Notes: generated by a model from the letters alone, not told the origin. Counted from the stretch's first letter, positions 1 to 8,188 are shown. The stretch: 19,684 nucleotides of DNA from Coxiellaceae bacterium UBA6002 (GCA_002429595.1 DJAM01000012.1:1-19684), one strand, 5' to 3'. Numbers and translations: made by a program.

Positions 1-22
1 GACAGGCTACGGGGTTTCCACC

Positions 23-418
23 CTAGGCTACATTTTTTTGTCTACGAATACTGATAAATAAAATTAAGAATGAGCCCGCCAAGAATACGACTGGACCAAG
101 CCATAAGATAAACGTTGTCTTAGTAAACTGGGGTTTGAATAAAATATATTCGCCGTATCGAGCAACTAAGAATGTTTTAATTTCTTCATCAGTCTTACCC
201 ATTTTAATTTGATCATAGACCTCCCGCTTAAGATCTAACGCCAAAGGAGCATTCGAATCCGCTAGGCTTTGATTTTGACAAACTAAACATCTTAATTCGC
301 TAAGCAAATGATTATATCTCACCTCTTGAACTTGACTGATTGAGGTTGCTTGTTCAAAAGGCTGTGCACTTGCCCACGAACTTATCAGCAATAACAGTAT
401 GAACAACCAAACTCTCAT
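23..418 (-). CDS. ccmH: Cytochrome c maturation protein CcmH (short, CcmL-like form)
   Basis: Periplasmic, membrane-anchored thiol-disulfide protein of the System I cytochrome c maturation pathway. It is thought to handle the apocytochrome CxxCH thiols before heme ligation by CcmF. The 131-residue product has a signal peptide (residues about 1-18, ending near ASA), the family motif LRCLVCQNQ with redox cysteines C44 and C47, the conserved helical domain ending in RYGEYILFKP, and a C-terminal membrane segment at about 105-123. The length fits the short CcmH form without a fused TPR (CcmI) domain. Its ATG overlaps the ccmG stop as ATGA, which suggests translational coupling. Only 22 bases follow the stop, so a downstream ccmI cannot be judged. 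Confidence 0.95.
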   Translation of the reverse strand: MRVWLFILLLLISSWASAQPFEQATSISQVQEVRYNHLLSELRCLVCQNQSLADSNAPLALDLKREVYDQIKMGKTDEEIKTFLVARYGEYILFKPQFTKTTFILWLGPVVFLAGSFLILFISIRRQKNVA

Positions 419-954
419 GGTGTATCCTTTATCATTTGCTTAATTCGAGGAACCAAATCTTTTTCAACAATATCGAGCGTCAATGCGCCAACGTAGCGAT
501 AACGAATAATCCCCTTTTGATCGATCAAAAAAGTTTCCGGTGTGCCATACACTCCAAGTTTCATCGCATATTGACCTTGTTCATCAAAGATTACCTCTTT
601 ATAGGGATTGCCATTGCTGATCAGAAATTGTTTTGCTTGTTGGCGCTGATCTTTATAATCTAATCCTAAAACTTGCAGGTTCGAATCTTTCGCTAAATCC
701 ATTAACAACGGTTGTTCTACTTGGCATGCTGCACACCACGTAGCCCAGACATTTAAGATAGTGACTTTTCCCTTAAATTGTTGAGCAGAAATTAATTGAT
801 CAGAATTCAAACTCGGTGCCGAAAAATTAGGTAGTGGTTTATCAAGAAGTGTTGAAGGCAACAAATTTGGATCACGACTCATCCCATGCCACAAAATTAC
901 GAGCAATATTATAAAAATCATTAATGGCACGATAAATTTAAGTCGAAAAATCAT
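415..954 (-). CDS. ccmG: Thiol:disulfide interchange protein CcmG/DsbE
   Basis: Membrane-anchored periplasmic thioredoxin-like protein that keeps apocytochrome c cysteines reduced for heme attachment. The 179-residue product has one N-terminal membrane anchor (about residues 5-23), then a thioredoxin fold. Its active site is WATWCAAC (C74, C77) and its cis-proline loop is GVYGTPETFLID, a family hallmark. The CxxC dipeptide is AA where E. coli DsbE has PT; the dipeptide varies among CcmG proteins, so function is probably kept. Start and stop overlap the neighbours as ATGA on both sides (ccmF upstream, ccmH downstream). Confidence 0.95.
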   Translation of the reverse strand: MIFRLKFIVPLMIFIILLVILWHGMSRDPNLLPSTLLDKPLPNFSAPSLNSDQLISAQQFKGKVTILNVWATWCAACQVEQPLLMDLAKDSNLQVLGLDYKDQRQQAKQFLISNGNPYKEVIFDEQGQYAMKLGVYGTPETFLIDQKGIIRYRYVGALTLDIVEKDLVPRIKQMIKDTP

Positions 955-2867
955 GCTACTTGCTCATTTCGTTTTGATCTAGTAAAAGCGGCAATTAAGC
1001 CGCCAATCATCATTAAAATTCCACCTGCCCAAATCCATCGTACAAATGGTTTGTAATAGATCCGAACAGACCAAGCCTGATTCGGTAAACTTTCGGCTAA
1101 GGCGATATAAAGATCATCAAAAATTCTGGCCTGAATTGCCGTTTTAGTCATTGCCATTTTTTGAGTTTGAAAAAGTCGCAACTGCGGCTTCAATAAAATG
1201 GTTTTATTATGTCTGCTCGACACTAAAAATTCGCCTTGGTATCCGGAAAAGTTCGGGCCAACCAGCGGCAATACATTTGCAAAATGCACATTATAAGGTC
1301 CAACTTTCAGATCATCATTTGGTTGCATACGTAAATCGTGTTGCACGCTATAAGCTGAGGACAAGACGATTCCAATGACAGTAATCGCAAAACCTATATG
1401 TGCCAACAACATCCCTTTTCGCTTAACCTTAGGCTTAGTTGCGCTGTTGAAATGGATATTAGTTTGCAAAGTCGCAAGTAATACCCAAAAAGCGAGTAGC
1501 AAACCTAAGACAACACTCACAAAAAAAGTACCTGTAAAAAACAGTGGCAATAGCATCGACAAAATAAATGCAGCTAATAGGGTGTATTTAAAGCGATTGA
1601 CCACTAGATGCATTTTTGAATGTTGCCAGTGTATGGCAGGTCCAATGGCCATCAAAAACAGAACAGGAATGATCAGAGGCAGAAAAACTGCATTGAAATA
1701 AGGAGGACCCACCGATAATTTTCCAAGGCCCAGGCCATCAATCACTAACGGATATAGAGTCCCCAGCAATACCGTTAATGTACAAGTAGTCAACAATACA
1801 TTATTAGTAAGCAGGAATGTTTCTCTAGACCAGAATTGAAAGATACCACTATTTTGTATTGTGTGGCCGCGCCAAGCATATAATGCAAGCGAGCCACCCA
1901 CCACTGTCGCAATGAAATACAGCATGAAGGCACCTCGCGCTGGATCCACCGCAAAGGCGTGCACAGACACTAACACACCAGAACGAACTAAGAATGTTCC
2001 CATGAGACTTAGCGAAAAAGTCATTACGGCCAATAAAATTGTCCAGGCTTTGAAAGTTTCTCGCTTTTGCGCAACAAGGAGTGAATGAATTAAAGCAGTG
2101 CCACTTAACCATGGTAGAAATGAAGCATTTTCAACGGGATCCCAAAACCACCAGCCGCCCCACCCCAGCACCCGATAGGCCCACCAACTCCCCAAAGTGA
2201 TACCGAAGGTTAGAAAACTCCATGCTAAGAGTGTCCAACGACGAGACCAGGCAGCCCAATTGGCATTAAATTGACCGCTTAGCAAGGCAGCCGTCGCAAA
2301 AGCAAATGCCACGGCAAATCCAACGTATCCCATATACAGCATCGGCGGGTGAATAGCTAATCCTGGATCTTGCAGCAATGGATTTAAATCCCTTCCTTGT
2401 GCCGGACTGTCGGGCAGTATTCTTCCGAAGGGGTTCGATGTCATTAGAATGAATAGCAGAAAGCCCACGCTGATAATGGCGAGTATGGCTAAGACTCTAG
2501 CACGTATCTGCGCTGGAACATGCTGTGTAAACGTCGCGACGAGAAACATCCAAAAACATAAAATAAGTTCCCACAGCAATAACGAACCTTCATGTGCTCC
2601 CCAAGTAGCACAGAATCGATATATTAAAGGAAGGTGAGTATTCGAGTTATTTGCCACGTAACTCACAGAAAAATCATTGCTGATGAGCGCATAAGCCAAA
2701 AGCAAAAAACTTAGCCCGACAAAAAAGAATTGTCCATATGACAACGGCCTAGCAGTGGCAATCCAGGCAGTTTTATTATTAAAACTACCCCACATAGGCA
2801 GGATAGATTGCGTCAGTGCTAAACAAAACGCCAAAATTAATGAATAGTGTCCAATCTCTGGAATCAT
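951..2867 (-). CDS. ccmF: Cytochrome c heme lyase subunit CcmF
   Basis: Large polytopic inner-membrane protein that attaches heme from holo-CcmE to apocytochrome c together with CcmH. I place the start at the ATG at 2867, giving 638 residues beginning MIPEIGHYSL, the usual CcmF N-terminus. With this start the heme-ligand histidines fall at H173, H261, H303 and H490, essentially the E. coli numbering. The WWD domain (GWGGWWFWDPVEN, about 235-247) and the WGAHEGSLLLW motif are intact. The frame stays open 38 codons further upstream to a GTG at 2981, but that stretch translates a REP-like repeat and is not CcmF-like. The stop overlaps the ccmG ATG. Confidence 0.96.
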   Translation of the reverse strand: MIPEIGHYSLILAFCLALTQSILPMWGSFNNKTAWIATARPLSYGQFFFVGLSFLLLAYALISNDFSVSYVANNSNTHLPLIYRFCATWGAHEGSLLLWELILCFWMFLVATFTQHVPAQIRARVLAILAIISVGFLLFILMTSNPFGRILPDSPAQGRDLNPLLQDPGLAIHPPMLYMGYVGFAVAFAFATAALLSGQFNANWAAWSRRWTLLAWSFLTFGITLGSWWAYRVLGWGGWWFWDPVENASFLPWLSGTALIHSLLVAQKRETFKAWTILLAVMTFSLSLMGTFLVRSGVLVSVHAFAVDPARGAFMLYFIATVVGGSLALYAWRGHTIQNSGIFQFWSRETFLLTNNVLLTTCTLTVLLGTLYPLVIDGLGLGKLSVGPPYFNAVFLPLIIPVLFLMAIGPAIHWQHSKMHLVVNRFKYTLLAAFILSMLLPLFFTGTFFVSVVLGLLLAFWVLLATLQTNIHFNSATKPKVKRKGMLLAHIGFAITVIGIVLSSAYSVQHDLRMQPNDDLKVGPYNVHFANVLPLVGPNFSGYQGEFLVSSRHNKTILLKPQLRLFQTQKMAMTKTAIQARIFDDLYIALAESLPNQAWSVRIYYKPFVRWIWAGGILMMIGGLIAAFTRSKRNEQVA

Positions 2868-2946
2868 GCAATTTTTACTTACTTTGTAAATGTCTAACCA
2901 GCTTAGGTGGCTTGTTGCATAAATTAAAAAATTTCTCATTTTTGTT

Positions 2947-3013
2947 CCCTCTCCCACTTGTGGGAGAGGGTTAGGGTTCACCCCTCTCCCCCCACTTCGT
3001 GGGTGGGAGAGGG
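2947..3013. repeat. REP-like double hairpin between ccmE and ccmF
   Basis: Two adjacent inverted repeats share the CCCTCTCCC...GGGAGAGGG arms. The first (2947-2970) is a perfect 11-bp stem around a TT loop. The second (2982-3013) is a 14/15-base stem with one bulged base and a TTC loop. A TTAGGGTT linker joins them. This layout resembles dispersed REP/MITE-type palindromes of many proteobacteria. It lies in the roughly 210-bp gap between ccmE and the true ccmF start, and in RNA it could attenuate or stabilise the ccm transcript. No T tract follows on the minus strand, so I do not call it a terminator. Confidence 0.8.
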
Positions 3014-3076
3014 AGAGTTATGAAACAATGTCGCTTAGAGTTAAAAGTATCTAATGTTCAATCCTGTGCTCAAGTT

Positions 3077-3484
3077 TTATGATTTAGGTTTTATGCCCGG
3101 TGGCATATATTTTTCATCATGCTTTGCGAGAACTTGATCGGCAATGAACACACCATTTCGATCGAAGTAACCCTCAACAACCACACCCTGCCCCTCTCGA
3201 AAAAGTGCTGGCACGATACCGTTATACGTTATTGTTACGTCTTTATGATAATCAGTGATAACGAATTGCATTTTCAAACTACTTGAATCACGTTGCAAGC
3301 TGTGACTTTTCACTAAGCCTCCAATGCGGAATTTCCGATCTGTATTCAATTCTTTGATTTGACTGGGGGTATAGTAGAGATTGATATTTTTATTCAGAGC
3401 AAACAACACTAAGCTAACCGCGATTCCTACTCCCACTACCATACAACTTAACCAAACTAATCGTCGCTTTCGTTTCGAATTCAA
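3077..3484 (-). CDS. ccmE: Periplasmic heme chaperone CcmE
   Basis: Binds heme covalently in the periplasm and passes it from the CcmABCD complex to CcmF. The 135-residue protein has a basic N-terminus, one membrane anchor (about residues 9-30) and an OB-fold domain. The heme-binding motif KHDEKYMPPG carries H122 (covalent heme site) and Y126. The start codon is TTG at 3484-3482; no other start lies in frame before an upstream stop, and the residues after it match a normal CcmE N-terminus. The TTG overlaps the ccmD TGA (TTGA), which indicates coupling to ccmD translation. Confidence 0.94.
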   Translation of the reverse strand: MNSKRKRRLVWLSCMVVGVGIAVSLVLFALNKNINLYYTPSQIKELNTDRKFRIGGLVKSHSLQRDSSSLKMQFVITDYHKDVTITYNGIVPALFREGQGVVVEGYFDRNGVFIADQVLAKHDEKYMPPGIKPKS

Positions 3485-3645
3485 AGCTTGCCTCGCAGCT
3501 CTACCTTAAGACGTCGAAATCGTCTCAAGGGGGAATAGAGATTGACCAAAAAAATAAGGCCCATAGCAGCATAAGATGGCCAAACAAAACCACCATAACC
3601 ACCCATGTGCAGGAACGATTGTAAGTGAATCATTATGTCGTGCAT
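3481..3645 (-). CDS. ccmD: Heme exporter protein CcmD (54 aa)
   Basis: Small single-span membrane protein that helps release holo-CcmE from the CcmABC complex. Reading the minus strand from the ATG at 3645 gives 54 residues. The early part holds FLHMGGYGGFVWPSY, the typical CcmD feature, followed by the membrane stretch AAMGLIFLV and a basic tail with LRRFRRLKVELRG. Size, motif and position between ccmC and ccmE all match CcmD. The start overlaps the last codons of ccmC, and the TGA stop overlaps the TTG start of ccmE. Confidence 0.93.
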   Translation of the reverse strand: MHDIMIHLQSFLHMGGYGGFVWPSYAAMGLIFLVNLYSPLRRFRRLKVELRGKL

Positions 3646-4379
3646 GGTAGATTGAGTTGCTCTTTCACCCAGGTAGCGCGTTGCTCCCTGAAAAGGATTT
3701 CATTTCTAGTTCGTAAGATAAGGACAATAATATAAAACAGGAAAAAAGCCAATATCATAGCCAAGAGTGGCCAAAGCATCTCCGGTGCAATAGAAGGCTT
3801 CTGAAGTTTAAGAATGGTTGATTTTTGGTGCAGCGTGTTCCACCAATAAACGGAATAATGAATGATCGGTAAATCGACCGTACCGACCAGTACTAAGATG
3901 CTGCTTGCACGTAGCCCTTTTTCTAAATCAGGGATAGCACTTTGGAGCGCAATCACGCCAATATAAAGAAATAACAGAATAAGTTCCGAAGTCAGCCGTG
4001 CATCCCATAACCACCAAGTTCCCCAAGTAGGTTGCCCCCATAACGCCCCCGTAATCAATGCGAGCAAGGTTAAACCTGCACCTATGCGGGCACTGCATGC
4101 GAATAAGATCTGCGCTAACTTAATTCGCCAAATCAAGCCAATAGCAGCGCCAGTGGCCATAATTAGATAAATCGCCAAAGATAGAATCGCACTAGGCACA
4201 TGAACGTAGATAATTCGAAACGCATCCCCTTGCTGATAATCGGCTGGCGCGAGATATAAACCACCAAGCAACCCATAACCTAAAAATAAAATAAATAAAA
4301 CTGATAACCAAGGCAGAAATTTGGTAGTTAATTCGAAAAAATGCTTAGGGGAAGCTAGCTTATATACCATCGCCAACAT
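3633..4379 (-). CDS. ccmC: Heme trafficking protein CcmC
   Basis: Six-span inner-membrane protein of the WWD family that loads heme onto CcmE. The 248-residue product carries the tryptophan-rich motif WGQPTWGTWWLWDARLTSE (about 114-132) and the flanking heme-ligand histidines H60 (YVHVPSA) and H184 (WWNTLHQ), at the same numbers as in E. coli. I keep the ATG at 4379; a second ATG three codons later is possible, and neither has a clear Shine-Dalgarno. It follows the LRR gene by 63 bp with no visible terminator, so it may depend on read-through from the inserted genes or on a promoter I cannot identify. Confidence 0.96.
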   Translation of the reverse strand: MLAMVYKLASPKHFFELTTKFLPWLSVLFILFLGYGLLGGLYLAPADYQQGDAFRIIYVHVPSAILSLAIYLIMATGAAIGLIWRIKLAQILFACSARIGAGLTLLALITGALWGQPTWGTWWLWDARLTSELILLFLYIGVIALQSAIPDLEKGLRASSILVLVGTVDLPIIHYSVYWWNTLHQKSTILKLQKPSIAPEMLWPLLAMILAFFLFYIIVLILRTRNEILFREQRATWVKEQLNLPCTT

Positions 4380-4442
4380 ATATATTCACTACAAGTTAGG
4401 GAGTTTTTTGTATAGTAAACTATTCCAAGAAGAAGATGAAGT

Positions 4443-5945
4443 TCAGAGAACGGCTACTGTTGGTTCAAATGTTTCGCAAACTATCGAGCTAGGATAACGA
4501 CTCTTAACCTCTAGGTATTCCTGAGGATGCCATTTTTGGAAAAAGGCCGTTTTCTGATCACTTAATCGCCAATTGAACTGCTTATCTCTCATAGTTCTCA
4601 ATACGAACTGAGATGTTCTCACAACATCTTCTAAATTCCTCAAAGCCCTTCCAGCCACATAAGAAAGGATAATGACCAATAGTTCTGAGGGTAATCTTCG
4701 CAATAAAGAATGTTGTTGCGTATAACGCGCTCCCATACCGACTACAATCACCTTTTCGATGAACTGCAGCTCTTTAGCTTTCTGATTTAAATGAATAATT
4801 CTCTTAAGACTCTGCGAGGTTCGAGGTTTAACATTATTAAATCTGAAATCGAGAAATGTAAGGACGAAATTTTCAAATAAAGCCTTTGCACCTTCATCTC
4901 CTATATGTCCGGCTCTAAGACGAAGGTCGGTCAAGCTAGTATTCTTAGCTAATGCCCTTGCACCTTCGAGGCCGATCTCATTCTCATTTAGATCCAACAA
5001 AGTGAGAGTGTTGGTCTTTGCCAAAGCTTGGACGCCCTTTGGACCGATTTGATTGTAACTAACATCCAGGAAGGTCAAGATAGTATTAAGAGCTAAAGCG
5101 ATAGCACCAGCATCCTTAATGAAATTACGGCTGACATCAAGGGAAGTTAGAGTTCGATTATTAGCTAAAGCTGTAGCACCCTCGGGTCCAATTCCATTAT
5201 TGCTGATATCTAAATAAATTAAGCGCGTATTATTAGCTAAAACTTCTGCACCCTCATCCTTGAGAACATTGCCACTTAGGTTGAGAGAAGTTAAGAAATA
5301 ATTATTGGCCAAAGCTTTCGCACCCACCAAACTAATTTGATTGTAACCAATCTCCAACGTTCTAAAGTGTTGATTCCCAGCTAATGCGATGGCTCCTATG
5401 TCACCAATCTTGCAATCGGCTAAATCAAGAAACGTGATGTGCGCATTGGTACTGCCTAAAAAAGTTGCTCCTTCTTCACCAACTCGACTGTAACTAATGG
5501 TTAGAGTTAAGAGGCGCATGTTGTTCATCAATGCTTTTAGAGTCTCTACTGCTAAAGGGTTCAAGTTTATATAAAGTGCTGTGAGGCTAGAGTTTTCCGC
5601 TAAGGCTCTCAAACCATTGGAACCAATATTGAGATTGCCACTGATATCAAGAGAGATTAGACGCGTATTTCTCGCTAATGCAATCGTGCCCTCATCTCCA
5701 ATCTGGTTATTGCTAATATCCAAAGAAGTAAGCGTAGTAGTACCGGCTAATGCTTTCGCGGACTCACAATCAAGTTTAGGATTGTCGCTAAGGTCCAAAG
5801 AGTTTATGTGGTCATTACCGGTAAGAGCCTGGGCTAAGAGGCGAACATCTGCCGGGTAAAGCATCTCACCTTTTAAATTGAGATGATTAAAATCCGGTTC
5901 ATTTTTTCTTATGAGGCCAAGTATTTCAGCTTTAATGTTTGACAT
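4443..5945 (-). CDS. GALA-like leucine-rich repeat protein with C-terminal F-box-like motif (putative effector)
   Basis: 500 residues, no signal peptide and no membrane segment. From about residue 47 to 383 there are about 14 leucine-rich repeats of 23-26 residues with consensus LTxLDISxNxIGxEGAxALAxNT. The GAxALA core (for example GAIALAGN, GAKALANN, GATALANN, GARALAKN) is the signature for which Ralstonia GALA effectors are named. After a linker, residues about 416-455 begin LPSELLVIILSYVAGRAL and read like an F-box (LPxEL..IL.Y), which in eukaryotes binds SKP1. GALA proteins carry the F-box N-terminally; here it is C-terminal. I infer a host-directed protein that could recruit a ubiquitin ligase, but secretion and SKP1 binding are unproven. 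It sits between ccmB and ccmC with no cytochrome-related feature. Confidence 0.85.
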   Translation of the reverse strand: MSNIKAEILGLIRKNEPDFNHLNLKGEMLYPADVRLLAQALTGNDHINSLDLSDNPKLDCESAKALAGTTTLTSLDISNNQIGDEGTIALARNTRLISLDISGNLNIGSNGLRALAENSSLTALYINLNPLAVETLKALMNNMRLLTLTISYSRVGEEGATFLGSTNAHITFLDLADCKIGDIGAIALAGNQHFRTLEIGYNQISLVGAKALANNYFLTSLNLSGNVLKDEGAEVLANNTRLIYLDISNNGIGPEGATALANNRTLTSLDVSRNFIKDAGAIALALNTILTFLDVSYNQIGPKGVQALAKTNTLTLLDLNENEIGLEGARALAKNTSLTDLRLRAGHIGDEGAKALFENFVLTFLDFRFNNVKPRTSQSLKRIIHLNQKAKELQFIEKVIVVGMGARYTQQHSLLRRLPSELLVIILSYVAGRALRNLEDVVRTSQFVLRTMRDKQFNWRLSDQKTAFFQKWHPQEYLEVKSRYPSSIVCETFEPTVAVL

Positions 5946-5990
5946 GAGGCATAGATATTATTCTTCTTGGAGGGAATTATTTTACTATTT

Positions 5991-6018
5991 TTAGTATTTA
6001 TGGCAAAGTATATATCAA
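5991..6018 (-). promoter_or_regulatory. Possible promoter of the LRR/F-box gene
   Basis: In the 85-bp gap upstream of the LRR gene the minus strand reads TTGATA (6018-6013), a 16-base spacer, then TACTAA (5996-5991). The -35 box is good and the -10 box is weak; the gap is AT-rich, so a chance match is possible. Confidence 0.25.
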
Positions 6019-6030
6019 TTTTTCGCGTGT

Positions 6031-7311
6031 CTAGTGCAATTCTTCTAACTGAAACTTCTGTATGCCTTCCATGGATGTCTCTAAAGAACGGCCAGCCGTG
6101 CGAGTGTAGAAAAACTTACCCGCGTTGCTATTAATAAGTTTCGAAGGTTTGGAGAGACGTAAGATAAGTTGCTTATCTTCGCTGGAAATGTGGGCATTAT
6201 GTAGGGCGAGGAACAATATTTTATTATAAGTTGTTTGTTCCTCTTTGAAAAATCGTCTTTCCTGCTTTGTTTTATTGGTCGCGAAAAAACGCGACGCTAT
6301 GACTTCCTTGTCAAGGCTCTTATGTGTTACTAGCCGTCTAAAACGATTTTCAACAAACTCTAGCTGCTTCACCGCTTCGGAATAACCGTCAACGGATGGG
6401 TCTTTCATGAAACTATCTTTTTGATTATTTAACTCAGATTTATATTGTCTGAATTCTTGAATTTTTTGTTTCACGGCGTACTCTTTAAAAATTAAACTTT
6501 CCAGCTCACCACTCGTACTTTTTATCTCCGCCAAAATGATTTTTTTACCGTTTTGCAACATAGTAAATTGGTACATTAACCGTTCGACTTCCTGTTCGAT
6601 ATTAATGCGTTCCATCTGAATTTTTTTAAAGGCAGATTGTAAGGTATGGGCTGAAAAAGCATCGTTCGCCGTGAAGGGGGGTACACTACTCTCTTGCTGT
6701 CTAATATTGGACCTAAAATCTTTGAATTGTTTCAAAAAGTCCGAATTAAGAGAGTATATGTTAAGAACTTTTTCAAAGTAGTTATCGAAGATTTGGATGG
6801 TTTCTTCTAAACGATCAGAGGCGCCTGATTCTAATGCTAAATCATAGACATCATTGACACTTTGAAGCTCTGAAACATATTGTGCGAAATCTGGGTGCTC
6901 GAGCAAGAAACTAGAAAGCAACTCAATCTCTTGCATGCGTTTTCTAAGTTTGAATTCTTTGTTTAACTCGATTACGGTTGGAACCCTCATCTCAGGGGTT
7001 GGTAGTAAATATCCGTTTAACAGCAGCTCTTTTTCTTGGGCGAATCTCAGCAAGATTTGCTTATCGCTTAAGCTGTGCAATAAGGTACGAGTCAGTTTTT
7101 GTAATTCTTCGGCATTATCACAGTACAGTTCGCTCGTTCTTTTCAATGAGTTAAGCACCTCAACCTTACCTTTCAGATCACCTAGTTCGATCGCTAACTG
7201 TTGATGCTGCGCTAGTAACTCTGTAATTTCTCTGTCGACTTCCATTTCGACTTTGAGAAAAACATTCTCAAGTTGAATGAGAATGTTGTCATGAACGCTG
7301 TACGTGGCCAT
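6031..7311 (-). CDS. Coiled-coil protein of unknown function (putative effector)
   Basis: 426 residues that I do not recognise. There is no signal peptide and no membrane segment. Charged, heptad-like helical stretches rich in Glu, Lys, Gln and Leu suggest coiled coils at about residues 15-75 and 225-345, separated by a mixed helical region and a short Pro/Ser/Thr break near 210. The last third is basic (KTKQERRFFKEEQ, around 350). The C-terminus ends EGIQKFQLEELH; a short Glu-rich tail of this kind can occur in Dot/Icm substrates, but this is weak evidence. It is co-oriented with the LRR/F-box gene 85 bp downstream, and both interrupt the ccm cluster, so I infer a paired accessory insertion. 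Confidence 0.8.
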   Translation of the reverse strand: MATYSVHDNILIQLENVFLKVEMEVDREITELLAQHQQLAIELGDLKGKVEVLNSLKRTSELYCDNAEELQKLTRTLLHSLSDKQILLRFAQEKELLLNGYLLPTPEMRVPTVIELNKEFKLRKRMQEIELLSSFLLEHPDFAQYVSELQSVNDVYDLALESGASDRLEETIQIFDNYFEKVLNIYSLNSDFLKQFKDFRSNIRQQESSVPPFTANDAFSAHTLQSAFKKIQMERINIEQEVERLMYQFTMLQNGKKIILAEIKSTSGELESLIFKEYAVKQKIQEFRQYKSELNNQKDSFMKDPSVDGYSEAVKQLEFVENRFRRLVTHKSLDKEVIASRFFATNKTKQERRFFKEEQTTYNKILFLALHNAHISSEDKQLILRLSKPSKLINSNAGKFFYTRTAGRSLETSMEGIQKFQLEELH

Positions 7312-7349
7312 TGGTTAAAAATCCCGAAGTAAATAAGATAACTAAAAAC

Positions 7350-7380
7350 AGTATAGATAAGCTTTTTAAACGTGAAGCAA
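7350..7380 (-). promoter_or_regulatory. Possible promoter of the coiled-coil gene
   Basis: The 202-bp AT-rich gap between ccmB and the coiled-coil gene contains, on the minus strand, TTGCTT (7380-7375), a 19-base spacer and a good -10 box TATACT (7355-7350), about 40 bases before the ATG at 7311. The spacer is longer than ideal. A start here would make the inserted pair independent of galU-ccmAB. Confidence 0.35.
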
Positions 7381-7513
7381 GGAGGATTTAAGAATGTGAT
7401 AATTTAGCTTAAGTTGCAGCTATATTTTATTTATTTTTCAATAACTTGAGCAATATATATAAGAAATCTCCTACAAAATGTCCCGCCTAATCTCACAAAG
7501 CTTGCAGCTGTGA

Positions 7514-8188
7514 TTACTCTAGAGAAACTTTAATAGCAGAAGCAATGGCGACGGGAGCAAATGTTAGAGCAAGGGCCAGTAACGCCCCAAGAAACGCCAG
7601 CTGACTTAAGGTTGGCAAGCCAAGTATCGCATCATTTGCGGCTCCAGCGCCAAATATTAGAATGGGTAGATACAATGGCAAGAGTAGTAACACCAGGAGA
7701 ATGCCACGATTGGTAAGACCTAATGTTAAGGCACAACCGATCGCTCCAATGAAGGTAAGTACTGGAGAACCTAAGAGCAAACTTAAGATTAATATCTTAA
7801 CCCCATGAAATGGCATATAAAAAAATTGTGAAATGATTAGAGTAGTCGCAAGCAATGGGATTATGAGCATGGCCCAATTGATAAACACCTTAACAAAGAC
7901 TAACCAGGATAACTGGATCGGATTTAATGCCATTTGTTCCAATGTTCCGTCAGCATAATCAGTACCAAACAAATCTTCAGCGGACAACATAGTGGCTAAC
8001 AAAGCAGCAATCCAAATAACGCCAGGTCCAATAAAAACTAATTTTTTGGGATCAGAGGTAATCGCTAACGGGAACAACAGGGTAATCAGAACGAAAAAAA
8101 TCAAAGGATTTATGAGCGCCATTGGATGACGACAACTCGATAATAACTCTCTTTTAAAAACTGCAAACAGCGGAAATAAAGACTTCAC
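7514..8188 (-). CDS. ccmB: Heme exporter membrane subunit CcmB
   Basis: Membrane partner of the CcmA ATPase in the CcmABCD complex that releases holo-CcmE. The 224-residue product has about six hydrophobic spans, and its N-terminus (FKRELLSSCRHPMALINPLIFF) and the stretch SAEDLFGTDYADGTLEQM are typical of CcmB. Length is normal. The ATG overlaps the ccmA stop (ATGA). The next ccm gene, ccmC, does not follow here but lies about 3.1 kb further on. Confidence 0.95.
   Translation of the reverse strand: MKSLFPLFAVFKRELLSSCRHPMALINPLIFFVLITLLFPLAITSDPKKLVFIGPGVIWIAALLATMLSAEDLFGTDYADGTLEQMALNPIQLSWLVFVKVFINWAMLIIPLLATTLIISQFFYMPFHGVKILILSLLLGSPVLTFIGAIGCALTLGLTNRGILLVLLLLPLYLPILIFGAGAANDAILGLPTLSQLAFLGALLALALTFAPVAIASAIKVSLE

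Noticed and set aside
1849..2112. Open frame on the minus strand inside ccmF
   Set aside because: Out-of-frame overlap with a strongly conserved part of ccmF; composition is not protein-like.
2868..2981. N-terminal extension of CcmF to a GTG start
   Set aside because: It translates a REP-like palindrome, and CcmF residue numbering fits E. coli only from the ATG at 2867.
2947..3013. Rho-independent terminator between ccmE and ccmF
   Set aside because: Stems are strong but no T tract follows on the transcribed strand, and termination here would cut off ccmFGH.
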